Origin: Candidatus Poribacteria bacterium
GTDB taxonomy: Bacteria; Poribacteria; WGA-4E; WGA-3G
Length of the DNA: 64,000 nt
Assembly (NCBI GenBank): GCA_022826805.1
Contig: JAJDUH010000024.1
Coordinates: 62,001 to 126,000, forward strand
Direction: 5' to 3'
Position numbers and translations under genes: made by a program. Within the stretch, counting starts at the first letter, position 1; each line of letters begins with the position of its first letter. Under the pieces are notes generated by a model that saw nothing but the letters and a program-made list of their open reading frames with translations, was not told the DNA's origin and made no database searches. Shown here one piece after another: positions 27,867 through 36,121 of the stretch.

Positions 27867-29282
27867 ATGGAAACTATTCTGATTGTAGACGACGAAAAAA
27901 ATACGCTCAAGATGTTATCTCAAGGGCTCAAGATGCGAGGGTATCAAGCCCTGACGGCTGCGAGTGGTGAACAAGCATTGCAGCAGTGCGCCAAGTCGGG
28001 AGTTGATCTTGTGCTGTTAGATATCCGTATGGAAAACGGCATGGATGGTGTTGAGACGCTTGTAAAGCTCCGTGAATTATATTCAACATTGAATATAGTT
28101 ATGATGTCGGCACAACAAGATATTGAAATCGCTGTTAAGACGATGGAGCTCGGCGCGAAACGTTATATCACGAAGCCGATTAGTATTGATAAAATTTTAT
28201 CCAATGTCCAACCGTTTTTGGAGATATCGCGCTTATCGCAAGAAAATGAGATTCTGAAATCACAAATTGCGCCGACCGATGAGATGGTAGGTGAGAGTGC
28301 TGCTGTTTCATACCTCCGTTCGCAAATTACGCGTGTGGCAGCAAGCAAACTTGGGGTTCTGATTTCTGGTGAGAATGGCACAGGTAAGCAACTCGTTGCT
28401 AACGCCATTCATCAGCAGAGCAGACGTTCAGGAAAGACCTTTATTCCACTTAACTGTGCTGCCTTGCCAGACGAACTCATTGAGAGTGAACTCTTTGGAC
28501 ATGAGCGAGGTGCATTCACTGGTGCGGATTCGCAAAGGCAGGGGCGCTTTGAACTTGCCCACGGCGGAACGCTCTTTCTTGATGAGATTGGGGATATGAG
28601 CTTGAAGGCACAAGCCAAGGTCCTCCGCGTCATTGAGACGGGTGAAGTTGAACGTCTCGGCGGTAATCAGATTCGGACAGTTGATGTCCGGATTATTGCG
28701 GCGACTAACAAGCGACTTCCGGAAGAGATTGAGAACGGACGGTTTCGACGTGATCTCTTCTATCGGCTTAATGTTGTTCCTATTCGGGTGCCGCCGCTGC
28801 GCGAACGAAAGGGGGATATCTCGTTGTTGGTTAAGTACTTTGCTGAGCGTTTACAGCTGGATATGGGATCTACGCCGAAAGTCATTGATCCAGCCGCTTA
28901 CGCTGTGTTTCAGAGTTATCATTGGCCCGGGAATATTCGAGAGTTGAAAAACATCGTCGAACGCCTCCTCATTATGGTGCACCGGGATGTTGTGATGGCT
29001 CCTGATGTCGCCGAAGCGTTGTCCTTAACACCCCAACCGTCTTTGTCATACGCCCCCGCGACCGCTCCGGCCTTGGAGTCTGTTCCGGGTATGCCGCTCT
29101 ACAAACCCGGCATCGCCCTGAATCAGATGATGGATGATGCCGAGGCACAGTGTATTCTTGCGGCTTTGGAAGAAAATAAGTGGAACATCCGGCGGACTTC
29201 GGAAGCGTTAGAGGTTGAGCGGAGCAACTTGTACAAAAAAATGCACAAATATGGCATTTCCCGTCCAAACTCCGAGAATTAA
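27867..29282 (+). CDS. NtrC-family sigma-54-dependent response regulator
   Basis: 471 residues from the ATG at 27867 (the frame opens at 27846). Receiver domain 1-120 with phospho-acceptor D52 in LLDIRMENG and the conserved Lys in YITKPIS; AAA+ domain with Walker A GENGTGKQ, the sigma-54 contact loop GAFTGA at 215-220, Walker B GTLFLDEIGD and R-finger region FRRDLFYRLNV; C-terminal Fis-type helix-turn-helix (ALEENKWNIRRTSEALEVERSNLYKKM). Only 42 bp from the kinase gene, so the two form an operon and phosphorelay. It would activate sigma-54 promoters; I found no unambiguous -24/-12 element in the window. Confidence 0.92.
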   Translation: METILIVDDEKNTLKMLSQGLKMRGYQALTAASGEQALQQCAKSGVDLVLLDIRMENGMDGVETLVKLRELYSTLNIVMMSAQQDIEIAVKTMELGAKRYITKPISIDKILSNVQPFLEISRLSQENEILKSQIAPTDEMVGESAAVSYLRSQITRVAASKLGVLISGENGTGKQLVANAIHQQSRRSGKTFIPLNCAALPDELIESELFGHERGAFTGADSQRQGRFELAHGGTLFLDEIGDMSLKAQAKVLRVIETGEVERLGGNQIRTVDVRIIAATNKRLPEEIENGRFRRDLFYRLNVVPIRVPPLRERKGDISLLVKYFAERLQLDMGSTPKVIDPAAYAVFQSYHWPGNIRELKNIVERLLIMVHRDVVMAPDVAEALSLTPQPSLSYAPATAPALESVPGMPLYKPGIALNQMMDDAEAQCILAALEENKWNIRRTSEALEVERSNLYKKMHKYGISRPNSEN

Positions 29283-29337
29283 GCTTAGCACGGAGACATT
29301 GTGTTACCATATCTAAGGGAGCGTTTTACTAAATAGG

Positions 29338-29772
29338 ATGCTACGAAGAAACATCAGTGAAAACAGCGGGATGACTCGCCTTCAATTACTTATTCTTGTT
29401 ATTATGGTCGTTGTAATTGGGGTCTTTTCTTTTCCACCGTGGTTGGAATACCGTAGGGTAAGCACAGCGGATATAGATGTCGAAACTATTGCTGTGGCTA
29501 TCAAGAAGTACTTCAGGCACACGGGAGGTTATCCGACGAGTTTAGGTGTGCTGGTAACGGATCCGGGTATCGAGGGTTGGCGTGGTGGTTATCTGGAGTT
29601 TCTTCCTGAAACACCTTGGGGTGGTAGTTATGTCCTTCTTCAGGACAGGTATAAGGTGGGGATCGCGCAGGATCATCCCCGCGCTCCAGAAAAGTATCGG
29701 GTTGGTGGCATCGCGGAAATCAGTAGAGTCTATCACGCTGACGCACGTTTAGGTGAGAAGTATTGGTGGTAA
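29338..29772 (+). CDS. GspG-like pseudopilin with atypical processing site
   Basis: 144 residues. N-terminus SG|MTRLQLLILVIMVVVIGVF resembles a type IV prepilin/pseudopilin signal, but the invariant Glu at mature position 5 is Gln. The C-terminal part has the GspG pattern: an alternating helix, GGYPTSLGVLV, WRGGYLEFLPETPWGGSYVL. Such subunits form the short periplasmic pseudopilus of type II secretion. Prepilin peptidase is the next gene, supporting the assignment. No other gsp genes are in the window. Confidence 0.65.
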   Translation: MLRRNISENSGMTRLQLLILVIMVVVIGVFSFPPWLEYRRVSTADIDVETIAVAIKKYFRHTGGYPTSLGVLVTDPGIEGWRGGYLEFLPETPWGGSYVLLQDRYKVGIAQDHPRAPEKYRVGGIAEISRVYHADARLGEKYWW

Positions 29773-29911
29773 TTGGTTATCGGTTGTCGGTTATCAGGCG
29801 TCAGTTGAAGAGGGATTCTGTAACAATTCACCCGTTTCCTGGCGTACGTCAAGTTTGCGGAAATTTTCACAAAAGTGGTTCTTAACCAACAACTGACAAC
29901 CATAGAAAAAT

Positions 29912-30700
29912 ATGTGGATTTTTATTTTCGTGTTGGGTGCAGTGATCGGAAGCTTTCTCAATGTCTGTATCTACCGCATCCCGCGCGACGGTATGTCGGT
30001 TCATTCGCCGCGTCGCTCCTTTTGTCCGGAGTGTAAAGAACCGATAAAAACATTTGACACCATTCCGCTTTTGAGTTACCTATTCTTATTCGGGCGATGC
30101 CGACGCTGCAAAGCAAGAATTTCAGTGTTGTATCCGTGCGTTGAACTTGCAACGGTGCTTCTGTTTCTGGTGATGTACCATCGCTTCGGGATAAGCCTCG
30201 AAGGTCTGCTCGCTCTCGTTTTTGTTACACTGCTCATACCGATTTCTGTTATTGATGCCCAACACTATATTATTCCGAACGTCCTCATCTTGACGGGGTT
30301 GATTTTCGGTTTTGTCATCGTTAGTGCGATTGCGTATCAACGTGCTGATATTTGGTATCTTCTGACGCGACTTATCGGTGCTGTTGGTGGTGGTGTGGTG
30401 TTATGGTTGGTTGCCGTTGTTGGAAGTGCGGTTTTACGTAAAAAGGCAATGGGCGGTGGGGATATCAAACTGATGGCACTCAATGGGTTATTTCTCGGAG
30501 CGTGGCCGGAACAGGCGATGGTGATAGCGTTCTCTGCGCTGAGTGGTGCGATTGTCGGGACTGCCCTCATTGTCTCTGGCGTGAAAAGTCGTCAAAGCCC
30601 TATTCCCTACGGTCCATTCCTTTCGGGTGCCGCTGTGCTTGTTCTGCTGTGGGGAGATGGCCTCTGGCGGACGTATTTACAACTCGTGGGGTGGTATTAA
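29912..30700 (+). CDS. pilD: Prepilin peptidase/N-methyltransferase
   Basis: 262 residues, polytopic inner-membrane aspartic protease that cleaves and N-methylates type IV prepilins and pseudopilins. N-terminal GSFLNVCIYRIPR, a cytoplasmic zinc loop with two CxxC pairs (CPEC and CRRC), and the two catalytic aspartates D115 (SVIDAQHYIIPN) and D184 (GGGDIKLMA). Length and topology are normal. It is equally describable as gspO. Its neighbour is the only pseudopilin-like gene seen. Confidence 0.92.
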   Translation: MWIFIFVLGAVIGSFLNVCIYRIPRDGMSVHSPRRSFCPECKEPIKTFDTIPLLSYLFLFGRCRRCKARISVLYPCVELATVLLFLVMYHRFGISLEGLLALVFVTLLIPISVIDAQHYIIPNVLILTGLIFGFVIVSAIAYQRADIWYLLTRLIGAVGGGVVLWLVAVVGSAVLRKKAMGGGDIKLMALNGLFLGAWPEQAMVIAFSALSGAIVGTALIVSGVKSRQSPIPYGPFLSGAAVLVLLWGDGLWRTYLQLVGWY

Positions 30701-30781
30701 ATATTTTTCAATTAAGTGGGAAGTTTAGATTCATTGCTGTCTTTAAGAAACATAAAATTTCTTTGACAGATAATCGGTGGT

Positions 30782-30810
30782 TTGCAATTAACTATTCGAT
30801 ACAGTATAAT
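30782..30810 (+). promoter_or_regulatory. Sigma-70 promoter of the nitroreductase gene
   Basis: TTGCAA at 30782-30787 and TATAAT at 30805-30810 with a 17-bp spacer, followed by AAGGAGG (30821-30827) and the ATG at 30838. Prediction from sequence only. Confidence 0.55.
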
Positions 30811-30837
30811 TCAATTCAATAAGGAGGATCTGACGTA

Positions 30838-31407
30838 ATGGATGTTAAAGACGCGATTCTTGAACGACGCACGATTTTTAAGTTCAAACCGGAACCGGTG
30901 CCAAACGATGTGATTGAACAGGTTTTCAGTTACGGAATATGGGCACCCAATCATCATGTCACGGAACCTTGGCGTTTTATCGTGATTGGCGAGAAGACTA
31001 AGTTAGTCCTCGCGGATCGCTACCGCGAAATTAAAATTGAGGATACACCTGACCACGTTGATGCCGAGAATCTCGCCAAAATCGGTGAGTTGGCTTACGA
31101 GAAGTTTATGTCTAAGCCGACGATTATCGCTGTTTCGTGTGTACAAGAAGGTGATGAGCAGCGCAGACGCGAAGATTATGCTGCTGCTTGCTGTGCAGTG
31201 CAGAACGTCCAACTCGCTGCGTGGGATGCTGGCGTTGGAATGCAGTGGAGCACGGGTAGGATCACGCTGGAGGAGCAGACCTACCAGTTGCTCGGCATTG
31301 ATTCGTCACAGGAATACATCATCGGATTCTTTTACACCGGTTATCCTGCCGACATCGGTGCACCAAAGCGGCAACCGGCTGGTGAATTTATCCGTTGGGT
31401 ATCGTAA
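30838..31407 (+). CDS. Nitroreductase-family FMN oxidoreductase
   Basis: 189 residues, normal for a compact nitroreductase. N-terminal AILERRTIFKFKPEPVP with the FMN-phosphate Arg, YGIWAPNHHVTEPWRFIVI, CAVQNVQLAAWDAGVGMQW and EEYIIGFFYTGYP-like C-terminal segments match the family, most like the NfnB/YdjA (TdsD) types. Reduces nitro compounds, quinones or similar acceptors with NAD(P)H; native substrate unknown. Preceded by a good promoter and Shine-Dalgarno, so probably monocistronic. Confidence 0.88.
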   Translation: MDVKDAILERRTIFKFKPEPVPNDVIEQVFSYGIWAPNHHVTEPWRFIVIGEKTKLVLADRYREIKIEDTPDHVDAENLAKIGELAYEKFMSKPTIIAVSCVQEGDEQRRREDYAAACCAVQNVQLAAWDAGVGMQWSTGRITLEEQTYQLLGIDSSQEYIIGFFYTGYPADIGAPKRQPAGEFIRWVS

Positions 31408-31450
31408 AAGCCGTCAGCCTTCGGTTTCTGTCTGAAAAGTTAGAAAGTAA

Positions 31451-31502
31451 AAAGTGTGCTAAAGTTGGAAAGTTGTCATCTTTACAAACTTTAGAACACT
31501 TT
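31451..31502. repeat. Imperfect inverted repeat between convergent genes
   Basis: AAAGTGTGCTAAAGTT (31451-31466) pairs with AACTTTAGAACACTTT (31487-31502) with one mismatch around a loop of about 20 bases. It lies between the convergent nitroreductase and amidohydrolase genes and could act as a bidirectional terminator, but it lacks a clean T-run. Confidence 0.45.
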
Positions 31503-31553
31503 ACAGACTTTTGAAGGTTTCCGATAGCTATTCCTGCCGATAACTGATAGTCA

Positions 31554-32387
31554 TTACAGAGATAGTTTGTACGCTGCCTTGGCATTCTGCCAAAAGAATT
31601 TCGCCTTGACTGTATCGCCTTTCGCGCTGAAGTAGTCATTCACGATCTGTTGTACGACTTTATAGGGTGCGAAGCGTTCAGAGACGGGCCAGTTACTCCC
31701 ATAGATGAGTCTGTCCTCACCAAAGGCATCCCATAGAACATCAATCGTTGGGGTGTAATAGGCGACGTCCGTAGGTGCAGGGGTCTGTCCTGTGTGTTCT
31801 GCTAATCCTGAGACCTTGCAGTAGATGTTGGGATAGCGTGCTACTTCGCGGATCGCCGAAACCCACGATGGGTCGGGAGGTTGCTCCAATATTCTTGCCC
31901 CGGCAATATGATTGATGACGATGCGCATCTTCGGTGTGTGTTCAACCAGAGTAGGTAGGATTAATAGGGCTTCGGGGTTAATTAGCAGATCCAAGGTGAG
32001 TTCTTTCGCTGCTAATTTCTCAATACTTGCCAAGAAGGTTGGGTCTCCTATTGCTTGTAGGTGTCCTCCGCCGAGTCGGATTCCGCGGAAGAGCGGATTC
32101 GCAGAAAATCGGTTTAGATTAGCCTCGAAATCGGCTGTGGGTTCCAAATGTCCTACGAACCCCACAATGAAGGACTCTTCTACGGCGAGATCGAGAATCC
32201 ACTGGTTATCTTCAAGCCATTTGCTTGCTTCAACGACAACGGTGCCTGTTACGCCTTCAGGGACTGCGAGTGTTTTGTAGTCTTCAGGCATGACGCGCCG
32301 ATAGAGGACTTCGTCGTTGGGGTTAGGCCACGGTACCCCTTCTGGTCGCGTTGGGTCATAAAAATGTGTATGTGTATCAATAATCAT
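31554..32387 (-). CDS. Amidohydrolase-2 family TIM-barrel hydrolase (lactonase-like)
   Basis: 277 residues. N-terminal IIDTHTHFYDPTRPEGVPWP is the metal-site HxH opening of amidohydrolase-2 proteins such as L-fucono- and L-rhamnono-lactonases; PTADFEANLNRFSANPLFRGIRLGGGHLQ, MRIVINHIAGARI, VSGLAEHT and LIYGSNWPVS follow in family order. The last segment usually reads YGSDWP; Asn replaces Asp here. Probably a cytosolic sugar-lactone hydrolase; substrate unknown. Its first roughly 120 bp are duplicated directly upstream (32411-32570). Confidence 0.8.
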   Translation of the reverse strand: MIIDTHTHFYDPTRPEGVPWPNPNDEVLYRRVMPEDYKTLAVPEGVTGTVVVEASKWLEDNQWILDLAVEESFIVGFVGHLEPTADFEANLNRFSANPLFRGIRLGGGHLQAIGDPTFLASIEKLAAKELTLDLLINPEALLILPTLVEHTPKMRIVINHIAGARILEQPPDPSWVSAIREVARYPNIYCKVSGLAEHTGQTPAPTDVAYYTPTIDVLWDAFGEDRLIYGSNWPVSERFAPYKVVQQIVNDYFSAKGDTVKAKFFWQNAKAAYKLSL

Positions 32388-32410
32388 TTTTCCCTCTCTT
32401 CGATATTTTC

Positions 32411-32570
32411 AAGTGTTTGTAAAATTTAGGCATGATGCGTAGATAGAGGACTTCGTCGTTGGGGAATGTAAAGCAAAGACAAATTTTGCCGCGTATGGGC
32501 AAAATTTGGCCATGGTACCCCTTCTGGTCGCGTTGGGTCATAAAAATGTGTATGTGTATCAATAATCATA
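32411..32570 (-). pseudogene. Duplicated 5' fragment of the amidohydrolase gene carrying a repeat
   Basis: This stretch repeats 32269-32387, including TAGAGGACTTCGTCGTTGGG and the start region ending AATAATCAT. Where the intact gene has nine bases, the copy carries the 48-bp hairpin repeat 32464-32511. On the minus strand it still reads an open 61-codon frame (32377-32562) with the repeat translated in frame, but it has no downstream gene body. The TPR gene begins inside this fragment on the opposite strand. Confidence 0.75.
32464..32511. repeat. 48-bp hairpin repeat (second copy at 11148-11195)
   Basis: AATGTAAAGCAAAGAC followed by CAAATTTTGCC-GCGTATG-GGCAAAATTTG, an 11-bp perfect inverted repeat at 32480-32490 and 32498-32508. 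The copy at 11148-11195 differs at only a few positions. A small non-coding mobile or structured unit. Confidence 0.75.
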
Positions 32571-33361
32571 GATATCTCTCCTTATTCCTCATCTTGCTTT
32601 CATTTACATGTTGTAACCCGTCGGATCAGACGCAACAACAGACACGGGAACTGCAGCGTGATGTCGTAAGACTCAGAATGGGGCAGGCACTTAATCCGAC
32701 GGATGCAGAGGGTTATATCCAACTCGGAAAAGCCTATCGCGAATTGGGTGAGCATGAGAACGCGATTGACGCTTTTCAGGGGGCTATCGCACTTGATGAT
32801 CAGCACGAACATGCCTATAACAATCTCGGTTTGGTTTATATAGATCTCGGCTTATATGTCCTTGCTATTGATATGTTCCTCGCTGCGCTTGAATTCGGAC
32901 CCGGAAACCCTGCCTTCTATAACAACCTCGGCTATGCTTACGATATGACAGACCGGTTTGAAGAGGCACTTACCGCTTTTCGCAACGCAATTGAGTCGGA
33001 TCCGACTTTTGTTGATGCCTATAACAACCTTGCAGATGCCTATCTCCAGCGCGAAATGTATCAGGAAGCAATTCAGTATTATGAGGCGGCGCTTGAAATA
33101 GAACCCGGGGACGCTGATGTCTATTTTAATCTCGGTCTCGCTTACGAGGAGACCGAAGCGTTCCTTAGCGCTATCCAATCGTACGAAAAGGGTTTATCTC
33201 TTGATGACAGCGATGCGGAGGCGTATTATCGTGTCGCGGAAGCGTATCGAAAAAATGGTGATTCACTCATGATGCGTCGCTATCTGGAGATTTTTTTGGA
33301 GCGCGCAAAGGACGTTCCTTATCTCCAAGAACAGGTCCGCACTGCCGAGCAGATGCTTTAA
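32546..33361 (+). CDS. TPR-repeat lipoprotein or secreted protein
   Basis: About 271 residues from the ATG at 32546 (32552 is an alternative). N-terminus INNHRYLSLFLILLSFTCCNP is a short signal with a weak lipobox before Cys. From about residue 45 to the end run consecutive tetratricopeptide repeats: AEGYIQLGKAYRELGEHENA, EHAYNNLGLVYIDLGLYVLA, PAFYNNLGYAYDMTDRFEEA, and more, about six in all, forming a protein-binding superhelix likely facing the periplasm. The first codons and upstream DNA come from a duplicated antisense piece of the neighbouring amidohydrolase gene, so the start region may be recent. Confidence 0.75.
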   Translation: MCMCINNHRYLSLFLILLSFTCCNPSDQTQQQTRELQRDVVRLRMGQALNPTDAEGYIQLGKAYRELGEHENAIDAFQGAIALDDQHEHAYNNLGLVYIDLGLYVLAIDMFLAALEFGPGNPAFYNNLGYAYDMTDRFEEALTAFRNAIESDPTFVDAYNNLADAYLQREMYQEAIQYYEAALEIEPGDADVYFNLGLAYEETEAFLSAIQSYEKGLSLDDSDAEAYYRVAEAYRKNGDSLMMRRYLEIFLERAKDVPYLQEQVRTAEQML

Positions 33362-33376
33362 CTATGAGTCCTCGCT

Positions 33377-33429
33377 CGTTTTCGTCCGTTGTCCGATTCG
33401 TCCGTTGTCCGAAAACGGGTTTTTTTGTT
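33377..33429 (+). terminator. Terminator after the TPR gene
   Basis: CGTTTTCG (33377-33384) pairs with CGAAAACG (33410-33417) around two copies of TCCGTTGTCCGA-like sequence, followed by a run of Ts from 33420. Confidence 0.6.
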
Positions 33430-33524
33430 AAATTTGATCTGTCCCTTTGGTCAATACGAGGGGGACAGATGTAATCAGAAAACGCTGATCTTGACAACGG
33501 AAAGACCAGAGTGAAGGTCCGTAG

Positions 33525-35795
33525 TTAAAAATTTTTCCGCAAAATCAACAGAAATTCCGACTTCATTCCATCCGGATTCTTATTTTTCCGAGCACCAAAG
33601 AGTTTCCGCGTTTGAATCCGATCCTCGTAAACCTTTTCAAACACAAACCCACGTTCTGTAAAATACTCCGCTAATATTCGCCATAATTCAACGATTATGC
33701 CGTCAATCCTTGGATTGCCGACAAAGATGCAGGCGGCTGCGTTCGGTTTCAACTGATTCATCGCATTTTCGAGAGCGTTAATCGTATGGCAGAAATAGGA
33801 ATCAAGCCGTTTTTGGAGGTCGTCGCGAGTAAGCACTTTCCTGATTTTATCCAACGTTTCGGTTTGAATCACGCGATCCGCCTTTCGATAAGGGATTTCA
33901 AGCCTCGATAATTCCCGAATCTCTTCCTCGGTGTGTCCTAACCAGAACAGTTCCATCTTCGTCGAGCGGATGTATTCTTGCGCTTGGAGGTACGGCGGTG
34001 ATGTTATTAGGGCATCACACACTTGCGGCACAGTCGTGTAAGACGAGTCCACGCCGCCCTGCCAGTGTATTTCTGAAGTGCCCTTCTGATGCTGCTGGGT
34101 GTAAATCACAAAATCGTTAAGGCTTTTTAGCGTCTTCAAAGAGAGACTATGAATCATCTTATCTAATTGTTCTCTCCAATTGCCCTGAAGCAGTGCCTCT
34201 ATGGCTTTCAACTTCCGCTTGGACCTGGCAAGTTTAGGTGTCCTGTCTTCTGTATAGGAAAAACGTTTGCTGACCTTCAGCAACGCTGATTTGATAATAC
34301 TGGAATAGAGGCCACTGTCTATGTTATTGATGAAACCCCAATAATGCGATAAAACCTCTAAGATTTCGGGAGCGTACCAGTAATCAACGTTTGACCAAGT
34401 AGGTGTAAACTGGTGCTTGCTATCTTTCATACCCCCCAATAGTTTGTACAAATCCGCTTCGTGCAACCTCTCTTTTCCACTATAGACCTTGAGTGGCATA
34501 ATGTGGTTCAGGAGTAGGTTGAGATCAAGGAGAAAGGCGTTGCGTTTGCACAGATACGCTTCAACCCCGACGGTCCCTGAACCAGCAAATGGATCAACGA
34601 TCCAATCCGCTTCTTTTGTATACGTCATAATAGCATATCGTACAATCTGGGGAATGAATTTCGCAGGATAGGCAAAAATAGCGTGTGTTAAATAGCCGGT
34701 ATCGTTGATTTCAGGAACGAGTTCTCGAAAGGAGACTAATTCTACTTCGTCTGCGGTGGGATCATCTTTTGGGATCTTAGGTTCGATATCTGTTGGAAAA
34801 AGTGGAAATTGTTCTGTTAAATTAGTAGATTTTGCAGGTCTATTTGGGAAAATGACTTGTGTTGTTACCGCTGGTACTAATAAACTATTGGAATTTGTCC
34901 GACCTGTCTTAGGGAAACGGTCACCAAAAATCAATCTCCACAGTTTTGTCGCTTCCTCTGGATCGGTCTCATCCAAGGCTTTTCGACCCAATTCGGCGTG
35001 GGAATTTGCTTTATTGTAAAAACCGGTGAACGCAGCAGTAGTCATGCTATCTGTGACGGAATTGCTGGGAACCCCTGGATCTGAAATGTTTGGAACTTTA
35101 CCTAAGAGGTGATGGGCCTTGTACTTCTCAACAATCTCTTCTAGGGTTTTAACAAATAGTTCACCATAGTAGGTTTCTTCATAATCCATGCACTCAGCAG
35201 TAAGACACTCAATAACAAACCCTTTCGGTTTTTCAGAAACAGTTGGGTTTTCGCGTTCCCACCACTTCATTAGCTTGACTAATGGTTTGAAGCGACCTCC
35301 AGTTGTTTCGTTAGTTTCGGTCATCCAAGTTATATGCCCTGGTGGATTAGTTGAGAGCCAACATTCCTGTTTTCTGTCAGGAATGAGGTACATTGTGCCA
35401 TCTGGAATAATTGGAACAACATCCATGTCGGCTTTAGAAGATTCAATGCCCACTGATCGAGCTTGCCTGCGTAGGTCAGAATACTTTTTCTTCAAGGTTT
35501 TGTAAAGTAAGTTAACAACCTCTTTCGGGGCGTCATGGCAAGTATGATTTGTTACCACAATAATATCAACATCAGGACGGTTAGTCTCTCCATTTTTTGT
35601 GCGAGGACGAATCGCTGTATCACGTTTGTAGGATCCCAACAAAAAGGTGCTCACATGATATTCTTTGAAGTCTTCATCGCTCTTGAGAAAATCGCGTAAC
35701 TGTATGTGGGCGGCAGAAGCATTACTTTTGGTTGTCGTGCTCGGTTCAATGTCACTCAGAAATTCAGTAAACCGAGTTTGTGGAATGGCTGGCAT
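33525..35795 (-). CDS. CD-NTase (SMODS) fused to a DNA methyltransferase
   Basis: 756 residues from the ATG at 35795 (AAAGGAGGGA 7 bp upstream; an ATG at 35801 is too close to it). Residues 1 to about 298 form a full SMODS-type nucleotidyltransferase, the class that makes cyclic oligonucleotide signals in [16 protein letters not shown] with GSY at 54-56, paired acids D75 and D77 in RPDVDIIV, third acid D125 in ADMDVVPII, then [11 protein letters not shown] and [11 protein letters not shown]. Residues about 350-756 are an amino-methyltransferase: AdoMet motif I DPFAGSGT at 401-408, catalytic motif IV TSPPY at 598-602, order I before IV. I see no stop or frameshift at the join. A restriction-like gene lies upstream on the same strand. 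No CBASS effector (phospholipase, Cap4, TIR, TM) is nearby. The coupling between the two activities is inference. Confidence 0.85.
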   Translation of the reverse strand: MPAIPQTRFTEFLSDIEPSTTTKSNASAAHIQLRDFLKSDEDFKEYHVSTFLLGSYKRDTAIRPRTKNGETNRPDVDIIVVTNHTCHDAPKEVVNLLYKTLKKKYSDLRRQARSVGIESSKADMDVVPIIPDGTMYLIPDRKQECWLSTNPPGHITWMTETNETTGGRFKPLVKLMKWWERENPTVSEKPKGFVIECLTAECMDYEETYYGELFVKTLEEIVEKYKAHHLLGKVPNISDPGVPSNSVTDSMTTAAFTGFYNKANSHAELGRKALDETDPEEATKLWRLIFGDRFPKTGRTNSNSLLVPAVTTQVIFPNRPAKSTNLTEQFPLFPTDIEPKIPKDDPTADEVELVSFRELVPEINDTGYLTHAIFAYPAKFIPQIVRYAIMTYTKEADWIVDPFAGSGTVGVEAYLCKRNAFLLDLNLLLNHIMPLKVYSGKERLHEADLYKLLGGMKDSKHQFTPTWSNVDYWYAPEILEVLSHYWGFINNIDSGLYSSIIKSALLKVSKRFSYTEDRTPKLARSKRKLKAIEALLQGNWREQLDKMIHSLSLKTLKSLNDFVIYTQQHQKGTSEIHWQGGVDSSYTTVPQVCDALITSPPYLQAQEYIRSTKMELFWLGHTEEEIRELSRLEIPYRKADRVIQTETLDKIRKVLTRDDLQKRLDSYFCHTINALENAMNQLKPNAAACIFVGNPRIDGIIVELWRILAEYFTERGFVFEKVYEDRIQTRKLFGARKNKNPDGMKSEFLLILRKNF

Positions 35796-36121
35796 GATCA
35801 TCCCTCCTTTATCAAAAATATTATAGTTTTTGTACTACGGAATTTACTTCCTATGTTGTGCTAATAAAGAAATTCAGACTGAAAATACCTTTGCTAAAGA
35901 AGTTAAATAAACAGAACAATCTAAAATTGTTGATGGAAAATGCTCAGTTTAAAACAGATATGAACCTAAAAAACATAAGGTGTTTTTTGTGATAACCCAA
36001 GTTGCCGCTTGTAAATCCATGAGATATCCTTCACAGTATTTTTACCGTTGAAAGTGTTTTTGTTTCTCATCGCAACAAACGTTAAACAGCTCTTTGAATA
36101 AAGGCAGTAACTTGGGTTAAA
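35796..36121. other. Gap between the endonuclease and fusion genes
   Basis: 326 bp without a gene, AT-rich. It holds the Shine-Dalgarno and presumably a promoter of the fusion gene next to 35800, and the inverted-repeat element 35993-36119. Confidence 0.5.
35993..36119. mobile_element. 127-bp MITE-like element with 11-bp terminal inverted repeats
   Basis: Ends TAACCCAAGTT (35993-36003) and AACTTGGGTTA (36109-36119) are perfect complements; no coding potential inside. Related GGCAACTTGGGTT / GGCAAGTTGGGTT ends occur near 11025 and 10889. It lies 3 bp after the endonuclease stop codon. Confidence 0.6.

Noticed and set aside
33525..35795. Full CBASS operon
   Set aside because: The synthase domain is present, but no effector, Cap2/Cap3 or HORMA/TRIP13 gene is found within the window on either side.
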